Assembly (NCBI GenBank): GCA_022711695.1
Contig: JAKLEJ010000100.1
Location: 1-9,585 of the forward strand
Direction: 5' to 3'
DNA from: Verrucomicrobiota bacterium
GTDB taxonomy: Bacteria; Verrucomicrobiota; Verrucomicrobiia; Limisphaerales; JACRJZ01
Length of the DNA stretch: 9,585 nt
This document shows positions 1-5,991 of this stretch, one piece after another. The translations under genes and the position numbers were made by a program. The stretch's first letter is position 1. Every line of letters begins with the position of its first letter. The notes under the pieces were generated by a model. It did no database searches, had not been told where the DNA came from, and saw only the letters and a list, made by a program, of their open reading frames with translations.

Positions 1-1267
1 CCGAGGTGTCGAAGGTCTTCATCAGCCCGGGGCACTCGTTCCTGGCCTTGTAGGCTTCCCAATCCAGCTCCCGGGGGGTGTAGAACTTCCGGTACACCTC
101 GGTCTTGAACATCTCGTGGATGAATTCCTGCGTGTAGATGGGGTACTTGGGATAGCCGGGGCTGGCCGGCACGCCCTCGGCGGCCAGCGCTTTGACAAAG
201 GCCGCCCGCGACAGGCCGTTGAACTCCGCTTCATTGTAAATGAAGGGATACATGTAGTAGGAGAGGCGGGTCACCCCGGGATACGGCTGGACCGGCGTGA
301 TGCCCGGAATGGCCGCCAGCTTTGGCGTGAGATAAGCCGCGTTTTCGTTGCGGATACGGGTCTGCTCCTCGAGGTTCCGCATCTGGCACAGGCCGATGGC
401 GGCCTGGTATTCGGCCATGCGGATCTTGTTGCCCAGGATAAACGCGGCGATGTTTTCGTAGGAACCCGGGGCCACGTTGGTTTTGTAGCCGTAATTGTGA
501 TACGAGTAGAGCTTGTCGTAGAGCGCGGCATCGTCGGTGACGATGGCGCCGCCCTCGCCGATGGGCATGACCTTCGAGGTCTGAAAGCTGAAGCACCCGG
601 TCGTGCCGAAGGCGCCCAGGTTCCTGCCTTTGATGGCTGTCAGGTGCGCCTGGCAGACGTCCTCGACCACCCGCAGCTTGTGTTTGGCGGCGATCGCCAT
701 GATCCGCTCCATGTCGGTGGCGTAGCCGCAGATGTGCACGGGCAGGATCGCCTGGGTGCGCGGGCCGATTTTCGCCTCCACCCTGGCGGGGTCCATCTGG
801 TAGGTCAGCGGGTCGATATCCGCAAACACCGGCATGGCCCCTTTGTAGAGCACTCCCAGCAGGCTGGCGCTGAAGGTGTAGGGCGCGCAAATGACCTCGT
901 CGCCCGGATTCAGGTCCATCGCCATGAACGAGGCGCTGAGCGCGTTGGTGCCGTTGACCACCGCGAGGCAGTACTTGGCCCCTATCAACGCGGCCCATTT
1001 TTCCTCGAACTGCTTCACCAGCTTGCTCCGGGACCAGGTTCCGCTGTGCAGCACCTTCGTCACCTCGGCGTCGTAGGCAGGATCCCAGGCTGGCCAGGCT
1101 GGCCAGGGCTTGGCGTGGGCCTTGGCGCCGCCAAGCGCCGCCGGGGTCGAGGCGTCGCCGCCGGCTGCCGCCAGGAGCGGCCCAGCCGTGCCGGCTGCCA
1201 GCATGGATGCGCCGCTGGCGACGGAGCTGCGTTTGAGGAATTCGCGCCGTGAGATATTGGCATTCAT
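1..1267 (-). CDS. Tat-exported DegT/DnrJ/EryC1/StrS-family PLP aminotransferase homologue (3' end outside window)
   Basis: 422 codons are visible (2-1267) with no stop; the C-terminus lies beyond the window edge. The frame reads cleanly throughout, with no frameshift. The family transfers an amino group, usually to a keto-sugar nucleotide, using pyridoxal phosphate. Residues seen: GTNAL at 106-110 (phosphate-binding region), ED at 202-203 with Gln206 (cofactor-ring Asp), and the PLP Schiff-base lysine at Lys232 in FSFQTSK followed by GEGGA (237-241). NYG at 258-260 also fits the family. The N-terminus is a textbook twin-arginine signal, SRREFLK (residues 6-12), then an Ala/Gly-rich hydrophobic stretch to about residue 38. 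Two tandem 9-bp copies at 1087-1104 encode a PAWPAW linker before the fold. The start at 1267 is supported by an AGGAGAAG site and by the Tat motif. All catalytic residues I can check are kept, so it may be an active enzyme, but its substrate outside the cytoplasm is unknown. It lies 231 bp downstream of the GH38-like gene on the same strand and could share its transcript. Confidence 0.92.
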   Translation of the reverse strand, partial: MNANISRREFLKRSSVASGASMLAAGTAGPLLAAAGGDASTPAALGGAKAHAKPWPAWPAWDPAYDAEVTKVLHSGTWSRSKLVKQFEEKWAALIGAKYCLAVVNGTNALSASFMAMDLNPGDEVICAPYTFSASLLGVLYKGAMPVFADIDPLTYQMDPARVEAKIGPRTQAILPVHICGYATDMERIMAIAAKHKLRVVEDVCQAHLTAIKGRNLGAFGTTGCFSFQTSKVMPIGEGGAIVTDDAALYDKLYSYHNYGYKTNVAPGSYENIAAFILGNKIRMAEYQAAIGLCQMRNLEEQTRIRNENAAYLTPKLAAIPGITPVQPYPGVTRLSYYMYPFIYNEAEFNGLSRAAFVKALAAEGVPASPGYPKYPIYTQEFIHEMFKTEVYRKFYTPRELDWEAYKARNECPGLMKTFDTS

Positions 1268-1276
1268 GATGACACT

Positions 1277-1284
1277 CTTCTCCT
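1277..1284 (-). promoter_or_regulatory. Shine-Dalgarno site of the DegT-like gene
   Basis: AGGAGAAG reads on the minus strand, with nine bases between it and the ATG at 1267. It decides the start, placing translation at MNANISRREF just ahead of the Tat motif. It is the only strong ribosome binding site among the four gene starts visible in the window. Confidence 0.8.
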
Positions 1285-1374
1285 GGATTGACAGGGCCTA
1301 ACGTGATTTCTGCACAAAGAGCTTCTACCTCGGGCGCGCCCGTTTGGCAATCCCCGGCAGCGGTGTCAGCGATG

Positions 1375-1413
1375 CGCTCGCCTGGCGAGCGACTCCACCC
1401 GGCGCAACGCCGG
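1375..1413. repeat. Two tandem hairpins in the intercistronic gap
   Basis: The first inverted repeat, 1375-1391, has arms CGCTCGCC and GGCGAGCG around one central T; as RNA it forms about seven pairs with a three-base loop. The second, 1399-1413, has arms CCGGCG and CGCCGG around CAA. They sit 8 bp apart between two same-strand genes. A role in transcript processing, mRNA protection or factor-dependent termination is possible; none is demonstrated. Confidence 0.6.
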
Positions 1414-1498
1414 ATGCGCGATCCCCTGCTTCCCGGGCGCGCCCTCAGGCCGCAGGCCGGCCGCCCCGCTGACCGCTGCCAGGCTTGAGGCGAAGACC

Positions 1499-4102
1499 CT
1501 ACGGCGCGCAGTTCTCGAATCTGAGTGTGCGCACGCCAAATCTCGGGATGGCGAGTTCCACCGCGGCGCGGCCATCGGGCGTCGCCGCAAGGCGCAAGCG
1601 CTCGCGCGTCTCGCCGTTCAGTTCCACCAGGCTCGCGGTTGCAGCGCGTCCGTCCAGGCTCAACCGCTGGGGGCGATCGTCCCCAGCGGCATTGAAAAGA
1701 CGGATGAAAAGGCTCTTTCCCTCCACGGTCATCGCGGCAACTTCCCAGCCCGAGCCGGAAACGTCGAGCAGGCGCTTGCGACCCTCTTTGGCAGGGCCCT
1801 CGGGGGACGTCAGTGCGGCCAGCAAGGGCTCATTCCAGGCGGCGCATGCCCCGGAGATGCCAGCTCGATCCCAGCGCCCCTGGTGTGGAACCAGAGCGTA
1901 TCGCACTGCGGTCGGCCCGGCGAGGCCGTAGCGCCGGCCCCAGAGCCCCATGCCTGAATACTGCAGGACCAGCCCGGGAGGATGATCTTCCCCATGCGCG
2001 TAGGCGGTGGTGTGATCGGTGAACAAAGCCAGTCCGGAGCCGCCCTTCGCATCGGTCACATCCAGCCAGCGCAGGACCACGTTGTTCTTGATCGCGTCCC
2101 AGGCGGTGAAGAAGGTGTTGGTGAGCCGGCTTTCGGTGACATCGAACGGCGCGTCGATATACACTTTTTGACCTTCCAGGTTCACCGGGAAGAGCGCCAG
2201 CAGCTTGTCGCGGTCATCGTAGAACGCCCGCTGACGTTCCTCCTGGCGATAGCGGTCCGTTTGTCCGTGGACGCTGCCGACGCCGGGATTGCCCGCCCAA
2301 TCCAGGCGCAAATGGAAATCGATCGGCGGCTGTCCCTGGGCCACAGAAATGGTTTCGGTGAACGGTTGCTCGCCCACTTTTCCCGCCAGCTCCACCACCA
2401 CTCGAACCGGGCCGTTCTCGAGGACCCTGACGGCGGCTGGGGTGTCTGCCCGCGAGCGGAATTGCCCGCCTTCGGTGTGGAACCGGCCCCGGATGTCGTT
2501 GAAGAATCGGGAGTTCTTCGCATCGACGAACTCCTTTCCCCCGGCCAGCCGCGAGCGCAGGCTGCGAATCACTCCTCCCTTGGCCGGGTCGAGCAGGATT
2601 CGATGGAGATCGGACTCGATGACCAGGTTGCCGTCGTTCGCGCGAGTCGCCGAGGCGCCCTGGCGGGGGGTGGGCGGGGTTGCAGGCTGAACCCGGTAGG
2701 TGCGATAGCCCATCGCAGGAACCTCGGCGGCGAAGAGCAGCGCCTGGCGTCCCGTTTCGGTCCCGGCGGCCACCTGGCAAACGACGTCTTGTCCACTCTC
2801 GTCGAGCACCCGGGCCGCCGGGCCCGGCCAATCGGCCGGCAGCGTCACGCTCACCAGGCCCCGGCGCCCGCTCCCCAGGGTGTTGAACACGCGGACCTCG
2901 GTCTGGTTGGCGGTTCCGGTTCCCAGGGCCCGCAGGGACTGGCGGATCACGTCCGCGCTGGAGCGTTGCGCCGCTTCTGTCCAGCGCGCGACCTTGTCCG
3001 CCCAAGTGTCTCCCGCCCTTCCATTATAGGGCACGATCCAGCAATCGTGATGCTGAGCCAACATCAGACTCCTCCATGCTTCCTCAAGGACCTTCGCGGG
3101 ATACGGCAGTCGCGTGTAGAAATGGGCCAGCACGGCCGCCTTCTCCGCCTGAACCAGCCGGTTCTCCGCGGCCCGCGCCTGCTGGGAGATCCGCTGCAGA
3201 ACCTGCGCGCCCCAGACCAGGCTGACTTGAACATCCTGCTGACTCAGACGCCACTCGGGAATCGGCTGTGGGGAGGGGATTCGCTCGAAGTATCCCCTCC
3301 AGGTCACGTATTCGGACTGCCGCGCCGCCGGATCACCCAGCCACGGGCCATTTCGCCAGCCGGCATCCTGAAGACACATTCCCACGGGATGCCGGATGCC
3401 TGCGCTCCGGGCGGCCTCCAGGTAGGCTGCCGAATTATTCCAGGCGGTCGTCTGCCAGGTGGACCGCGGCTGTAGCGCCTCGACTTCGTAGCGCGGCACG
3501 GTCGCCAGGGCGACGCCATCCGGTCCCACCCAGTTGACCTGTTCTCCGCCAAAGGCTCGCACGTAGCCGCCCCAGCAGGTGTCCGGGTTCTTCAAGGCCG
3601 CATTGCGATAGCCCAGCGACTTGAGGATCCCGGGCAGCGCGCTTGTGAAACAGGGCTCCTCGGCGCTGTAGGTGGTGAAGCGAGCCTCGGGGAAATGTTC
3701 CCGGACCTTCTTGATGCCGTATTGAAACTGCCGGACGATGCTCTCGCCGGGGATATTCCACAGATACGGCTGGGCGTAGGCCGGATTCACAAACTCGATC
3801 CGTCCGCCCGCCGTTTGATCGGCGGCCAGCGCCCGCAACTCGGCGTAAGCGGCCGAGTCATTGGTCCGCTCGCGATCCCACGTCTCCGGCTCGATCTCCA
3901 GGTTGATCTTCCAGGCGGGGTGCCGCTTGAGGTTGTCCACCATGAACCGGGTGTACCCAGTTGGGTAATGCCCATAGACGCCGCCATGGTAGCCGTCCAC
4001 AAAGAAGGCCGTTTGAGCCCGGAGACCCCCGGCCAGGCAGAGCAAAGCCAGGACACCCCAGCGACGGCCAATCCGACGGGTCTGGCGGTTCGACAACCAC
4101 AT
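1499..4102 (-). CDS. Secreted divergent GH38-type alpha-mannosidase-like glycoside hydrolase
   Basis: This is an 867-residue protein with a Sec signal peptide (positively charged RRIGRR, then hydrophobic VLALLCLAG, likely cleavage near ALRA-like 'GLRA|Q', residue 29/30). Layout: N-terminal glycosidase barrel about 31-280, helical middle domain about 290-390 with the GH38 hallmark AQHHD (349-353), and a long C-terminal beta-rich part to residue 867 ending IPRFGVRTLRF. The family removes alpha-mannosyl residues using a metal-centred site. Two canonical motifs are altered. The usual HxD near the N-terminus appears as DGYHGG (36-41), and the DPFG nucleophile motif appears to be replaced by AEEPCFTS (147-154), which would put Glu149 in the nucleophile place. 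NPDTCWGGY (172-180) and VGPDG (192-196) resemble a bacterial subgroup I recall from Bacteroidota, so the subgroup is probably real but its substrate is uncertain. No clear Shine-Dalgarno site precedes the ATG at 4102. It is divergent from the next gene across a 378-bp region. Confidence 0.85.
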   Translation of the reverse strand: MWLSNRQTRRIGRRWGVLALLCLAGGLRAQTAFFVDGYHGGVYGHYPTGYTRFMVDNLKRHPAWKINLEIEPETWDRERTNDSAAYAELRALAADQTAGGRIEFVNPAYAQPYLWNIPGESIVRQFQYGIKKVREHFPEARFTTYSAEEPCFTSALPGILKSLGYRNAALKNPDTCWGGYVRAFGGEQVNWVGPDGVALATVPRYEVEALQPRSTWQTTAWNNSAAYLEAARSAGIRHPVGMCLQDAGWRNGPWLGDPAARQSEYVTWRGYFERIPSPQPIPEWRLSQQDVQVSLVWGAQVLQRISQQARAAENRLVQAEKAAVLAHFYTRLPYPAKVLEEAWRSLMLAQHHDCWIVPYNGRAGDTWADKVARWTEAAQRSSADVIRQSLRALGTGTANQTEVRVFNTLGSGRRGLVSVTLPADWPGPAARVLDESGQDVVCQVAAGTETGRQALLFAAEVPAMGYRTYRVQPATPPTPRQGASATRANDGNLVIESDLHRILLDPAKGGVIRSLRSRLAGGKEFVDAKNSRFFNDIRGRFHTEGGQFRSRADTPAAVRVLENGPVRVVVELAGKVGEQPFTETISVAQGQPPIDFHLRLDWAGNPGVGSVHGQTDRYRQEERQRAFYDDRDKLLALFPVNLEGQKVYIDAPFDVTESRLTNTFFTAWDAIKNNVVLRWLDVTDAKGGSGLALFTDHTTAYAHGEDHPPGLVLQYSGMGLWGRRYGLAGPTAVRYALVPHQGRWDRAGISGACAAWNEPLLAALTSPEGPAKEGRKRLLDVSGSGWEVAAMTVEGKSLFIRLFNAAGDDRPQRLSLDGRAATASLVELNGETRERLRLAATPDGRAAVELAIPRFGVRTLRFENCAP

Positions 4103-4480
4103 GCCCCGAGGCTACTCGACGCGCCCGGCGTTGTTCAAGACACGCTTGGCTGCAAGCGGCCACGCTCGGCTTCGACGGCAACGCCCTCACCTGCGACCGC
4201 GACGCGGAGTTCGACTTTAGTTTGACGGTGCCTGATCCCTTGCTGACGCAGGAACACATTCCTGCTTTGAAAAAATGAGGCAACTGGCTCCTCCCGGAAT
4301 CCCTGCCTTCATGCGCCGTTGACCCCGCGCTGGCGTTGGGGCGCCCTCCCTCGCGCCAATGGTCATCGGCCCGGCCTCGGCCGCGGTCGGGCCGCGCGAC
4401 CGGCGGCGCCGCCTTACGGAAGTCTCGATGAATAGGAACCGTCGGGACGCGTCCGATTCTCTCGTAACACATTGCGGACC
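4103..4480. promoter_or_regulatory. Divergent control region between the minus- and plus-strand units
   Basis: The 378 bp separate two genes read outward in opposite directions, so promoters for both should lie here. I see no credible coding sequence. The clearest element is the perfect 18-bp palindrome at 4248-4265, followed by an A-rich run at 4269-4274, one of the few AT-rich spots in the region. A TTGACG hexamer at 4222-4227 could be a plus-strand -35 box, but no matching -10 box stands out at the right distance. Nearer the plus-strand gene are an inverted repeat with 7-bp arms (CGGCCCG 4367-4373, CGGGCCG 4388-4394) and a 12-bp GC palindrome at 4402-4413. The assignment rests on gene orientation and dyad symmetry, not on recognised promoters. 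Confidence 0.6.
4248..4265. promoter_or_regulatory. 18-bp perfect palindrome, candidate operator
   Basis: The arms GCAGGAA and TTCCTGC are exact reverse complements around a CACA centre. The site lies 145 bp upstream of the minus-strand start and 215 bp upstream of the plus-strand start. Symmetry of this size in a divergent region fits a dimeric repressor or activator (LacI or GntR type). No oligo-T tract follows on either strand, which argues against a terminator. The regulator is not encoded in the window. Confidence 0.5.
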
Positions 4481-5956
4481 ATGGATCAGACGCATTCGAG
4501 AGCTCTGCGGCGGCGCCTTCGGGGCGCGCTGGCCGCGGGGGTCGCTGTCCTCGTGGCGGCGACTGCGGCTGCTGCCCAGCCCCCTGCGAGCCCAGGCGTC
4601 GTTCAGGGAGACTCCCTGCGGACGACCCGCTGGCATATTGCCAGTTACCTCTACCTGCTGAACTACGGGCGCTACGAGCAGGCGGGCTCGGAGGCGAACA
4701 TCGACTATGCGGCGCGGCTCGGTTTCAACGCCGTACGCTTCAACCTCTGGTGGCACGAAATCTTCCCGGATGCGACGTCCATCAAGGCCGGCGGCAATTG
4801 GTCGGGCCTGGATCACAACGTGGATTACGCCATCGGCAAGGGGCTGAAGGTGATTCTGACGGTGTGTCTGCGCCGGCCGGTGGGGGACGGATCGGTCTTC
4901 ACAAGCGGGGACTGTGTGGTGGATTCGGAGGGGCGCGTGGACAGCAACTGGGACAAAACCACGCGCATGTCCTTTTCCAGCCCGCGATTCGGCCGCGCGA
5001 TCCGCTTCTTTCAGCAGGTGGGGGAACGGTACCGGGATCGGCAGAATGCCGGCCACATCCTGGCCATTGCCCCGCTGGTCACGCGCGAGGCCGAAATCGC
5101 CTACGCGCATGAGAAGACGGAAGACTTCAACCCCGCTTTTGTGGCCGAGTTCCGCTCGTGGCTCGCAGGCCGGTATGACCGGCGGATTGCCGCGTTGAAC
5201 GCGGCGTGGGGCCGCGAGCACGCGGCCTTCGACCAAGTTAGGCCGCCGCAGACTTTCAGCGGCCCTGCCGGCCATGACTGGTATCGGTTTCGGGATCTCA
5301 AAGCCCGCCAGTTTGTGGATTCGTGCTGCGCGGCGCTGGCGGCCCTCCCCGGTGTCGCCCGGCCGTATCGGGTGCTGCTGGATTACGGCAACGTGGGGGA
5401 TCCCATGTCCTGGCGGCGCGGATCGATCAGCTTTGCGTTTCATGCCGCCAACCCGATGGTCTGGGGCATCAAACACAACGACGCCCACGATTACGACCAG
5501 CGCTACACCGGTTCGCTGCTGGGCGCCAATGCGCTGCGCCTCGACCGGGCCGCCTTCAACGAGTGGTTCTACGACCGCGACAAGGCCCGGTATCCGGGCG
5601 GCGACGTGGTGGAGGATAGCTGCAAGGAGATCCAAGGCCACTTCGACCAGGGGATGAACGGCGTTTCCTACGTGGGGGTGCATCCCCCGAACAAGGATCT
5701 GGAATCGATCGTGCAACGGCTCAAGCAGCGCGGCGTCTGGACCGCCCCGGCGGCCAAACGGCTGCCAGACCCCGGCGGCGCCGTCCGCGTCAAACTATCG
5801 ACCCTCCTGGACTTGCACGGCTGGCAAGTCAGGGAGAAGTATTTCGATCCGCACTTCCGGGCCGGACGCACCCAGGCGGACGTGCTGATTGACCGCGATT
5901 TCACAGAGCCCCTGCTGCCGATCGTTCCACCCCAGGATTACGGAGATCGTCCCTGA
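4481..5956 (+). CDS. Secreted GH42-like (beta-galactosidase clan) TIM-barrel glycoside hydrolase
   Basis: This is a 491-residue protein with an N-terminal signal: a basic LRRRLRG stretch, then AALVAATAAAAQ-like hydrophobic sequence with probable cleavage near residue 32. From residue 46 it reads as a barrel glycosidase: AARLGFNAVRFNLWW (77-91) is a typical second-strand segment, and FRSWLAGRYDRRIAALNAAWG (224-244 region) matches the conserved helix found in GH42 and related retaining enzymes. Candidate catalytic acids are Glu203 or Glu205 in TREAEIAY and Glu361 in FNEWF, the right order and spacing for acid/base and nucleophile. The protein is shorter than usual GH42 enzymes (about 650-700 residues) and lacks room for the full trimerisation and C-terminal domains. 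The ATG at 4481 is preferred over an in-frame TTG at 4472; neither has a clear ribosome binding site. The next gene follows after 35 bp, suggesting an operon. The fold is fairly sure; family number and substrate are not. Confidence 0.75.
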   Translation: MDQTHSRALRRRLRGALAAGVAVLVAATAAAAQPPASPGVVQGDSLRTTRWHIASYLYLLNYGRYEQAGSEANIDYAARLGFNAVRFNLWWHEIFPDATSIKAGGNWSGLDHNVDYAIGKGLKVILTVCLRRPVGDGSVFTSGDCVVDSEGRVDSNWDKTTRMSFSSPRFGRAIRFFQQVGERYRDRQNAGHILAIAPLVTREAEIAYAHEKTEDFNPAFVAEFRSWLAGRYDRRIAALNAAWGREHAAFDQVRPPQTFSGPAGHDWYRFRDLKARQFVDSCCAALAALPGVARPYRVLLDYGNVGDPMSWRRGSISFAFHAANPMVWGIKHNDAHDYDQRYTGSLLGANALRLDRAAFNEWFYDRDKARYPGGDVVEDSCKEIQGHFDQGMNGVSYVGVHPPNKDLESIVQRLKQRGVWTAPAAKRLPDPGGAVRVKLSTLLDLHGWQVREKYFDPHFRAGRTQADVLIDRDFTEPLLPIVPPQDYGDRP

Positions 5957-5991
5957 AGGTCTCCTTCCCTCTCTGCCGGCGCTTTTCGAAC

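Larger units (their letters stand above)
1268..1498. other. Non-coding gap between the GH38-like gene and the DegT-like gene
   Basis: No convincing gene is seen here. Near one end lies the ribosome binding site of the DegT-like gene (1277-1284). The rest is GC-rich and rich in dyad symmetry: two tandem hairpins at 1375-1413, and two identical copies of the 10-bp palindrome GGGCGCGCCC at 1332-1341 and 1435-1444. No U-tract follows the hairpins on the minus strand, so a classical intrinsic terminator is not evident. Transcription from the GH38-like gene could continue into the DegT-like gene, or a promoter for the latter may lie here; I could not recognise -35/-10 elements. Confidence 0.6.

Noticed and set aside
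116..1252. Long plus-strand reading frame of 378 codons opposite the DegT-like gene
   Set aside because: The minus strand encodes a recognisable aminotransferase with all family motifs; the opposite frame is a by-product of GC-rich codon thirds and resembles no protein family.
1982..3475. Plus-strand reading frame of 497 codons opposite the GH38-like gene
   Set aside because: It lies wholly inside the GH38-like coding sequence, has low-complexity Arg/His/Gln-rich composition and no domain I recognise.
4222..4275. Sigma-70-like promoter starting at TTGACG
   Set aside because: A convincing -10 hexamer is not found 16-18 bp downstream, so it is mentioned only as a possible -35 box.
4367..4413. 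GC-rich inverted repeats before the plus-strand gene as a riboswitch or attenuator
   Set aside because: The stems are short and made of GC-only words expected by chance at this base composition; no known riboswitch core was seen.
3858..4472. Minus-strand frame of 204 codons reaching from the control region into the GH38-like gene
   Set aside because: It overlaps the signal peptide and barrel start of the GH38-like gene in another frame and shows no domain or ribosome binding site.
4217..5716. Minus-strand reading frame of 499 codons covering the control region and the GH42-like gene
   Set aside because: It is antisense to a gene with clear signal peptide and glycosidase motifs, and its translation shows no fold signature.
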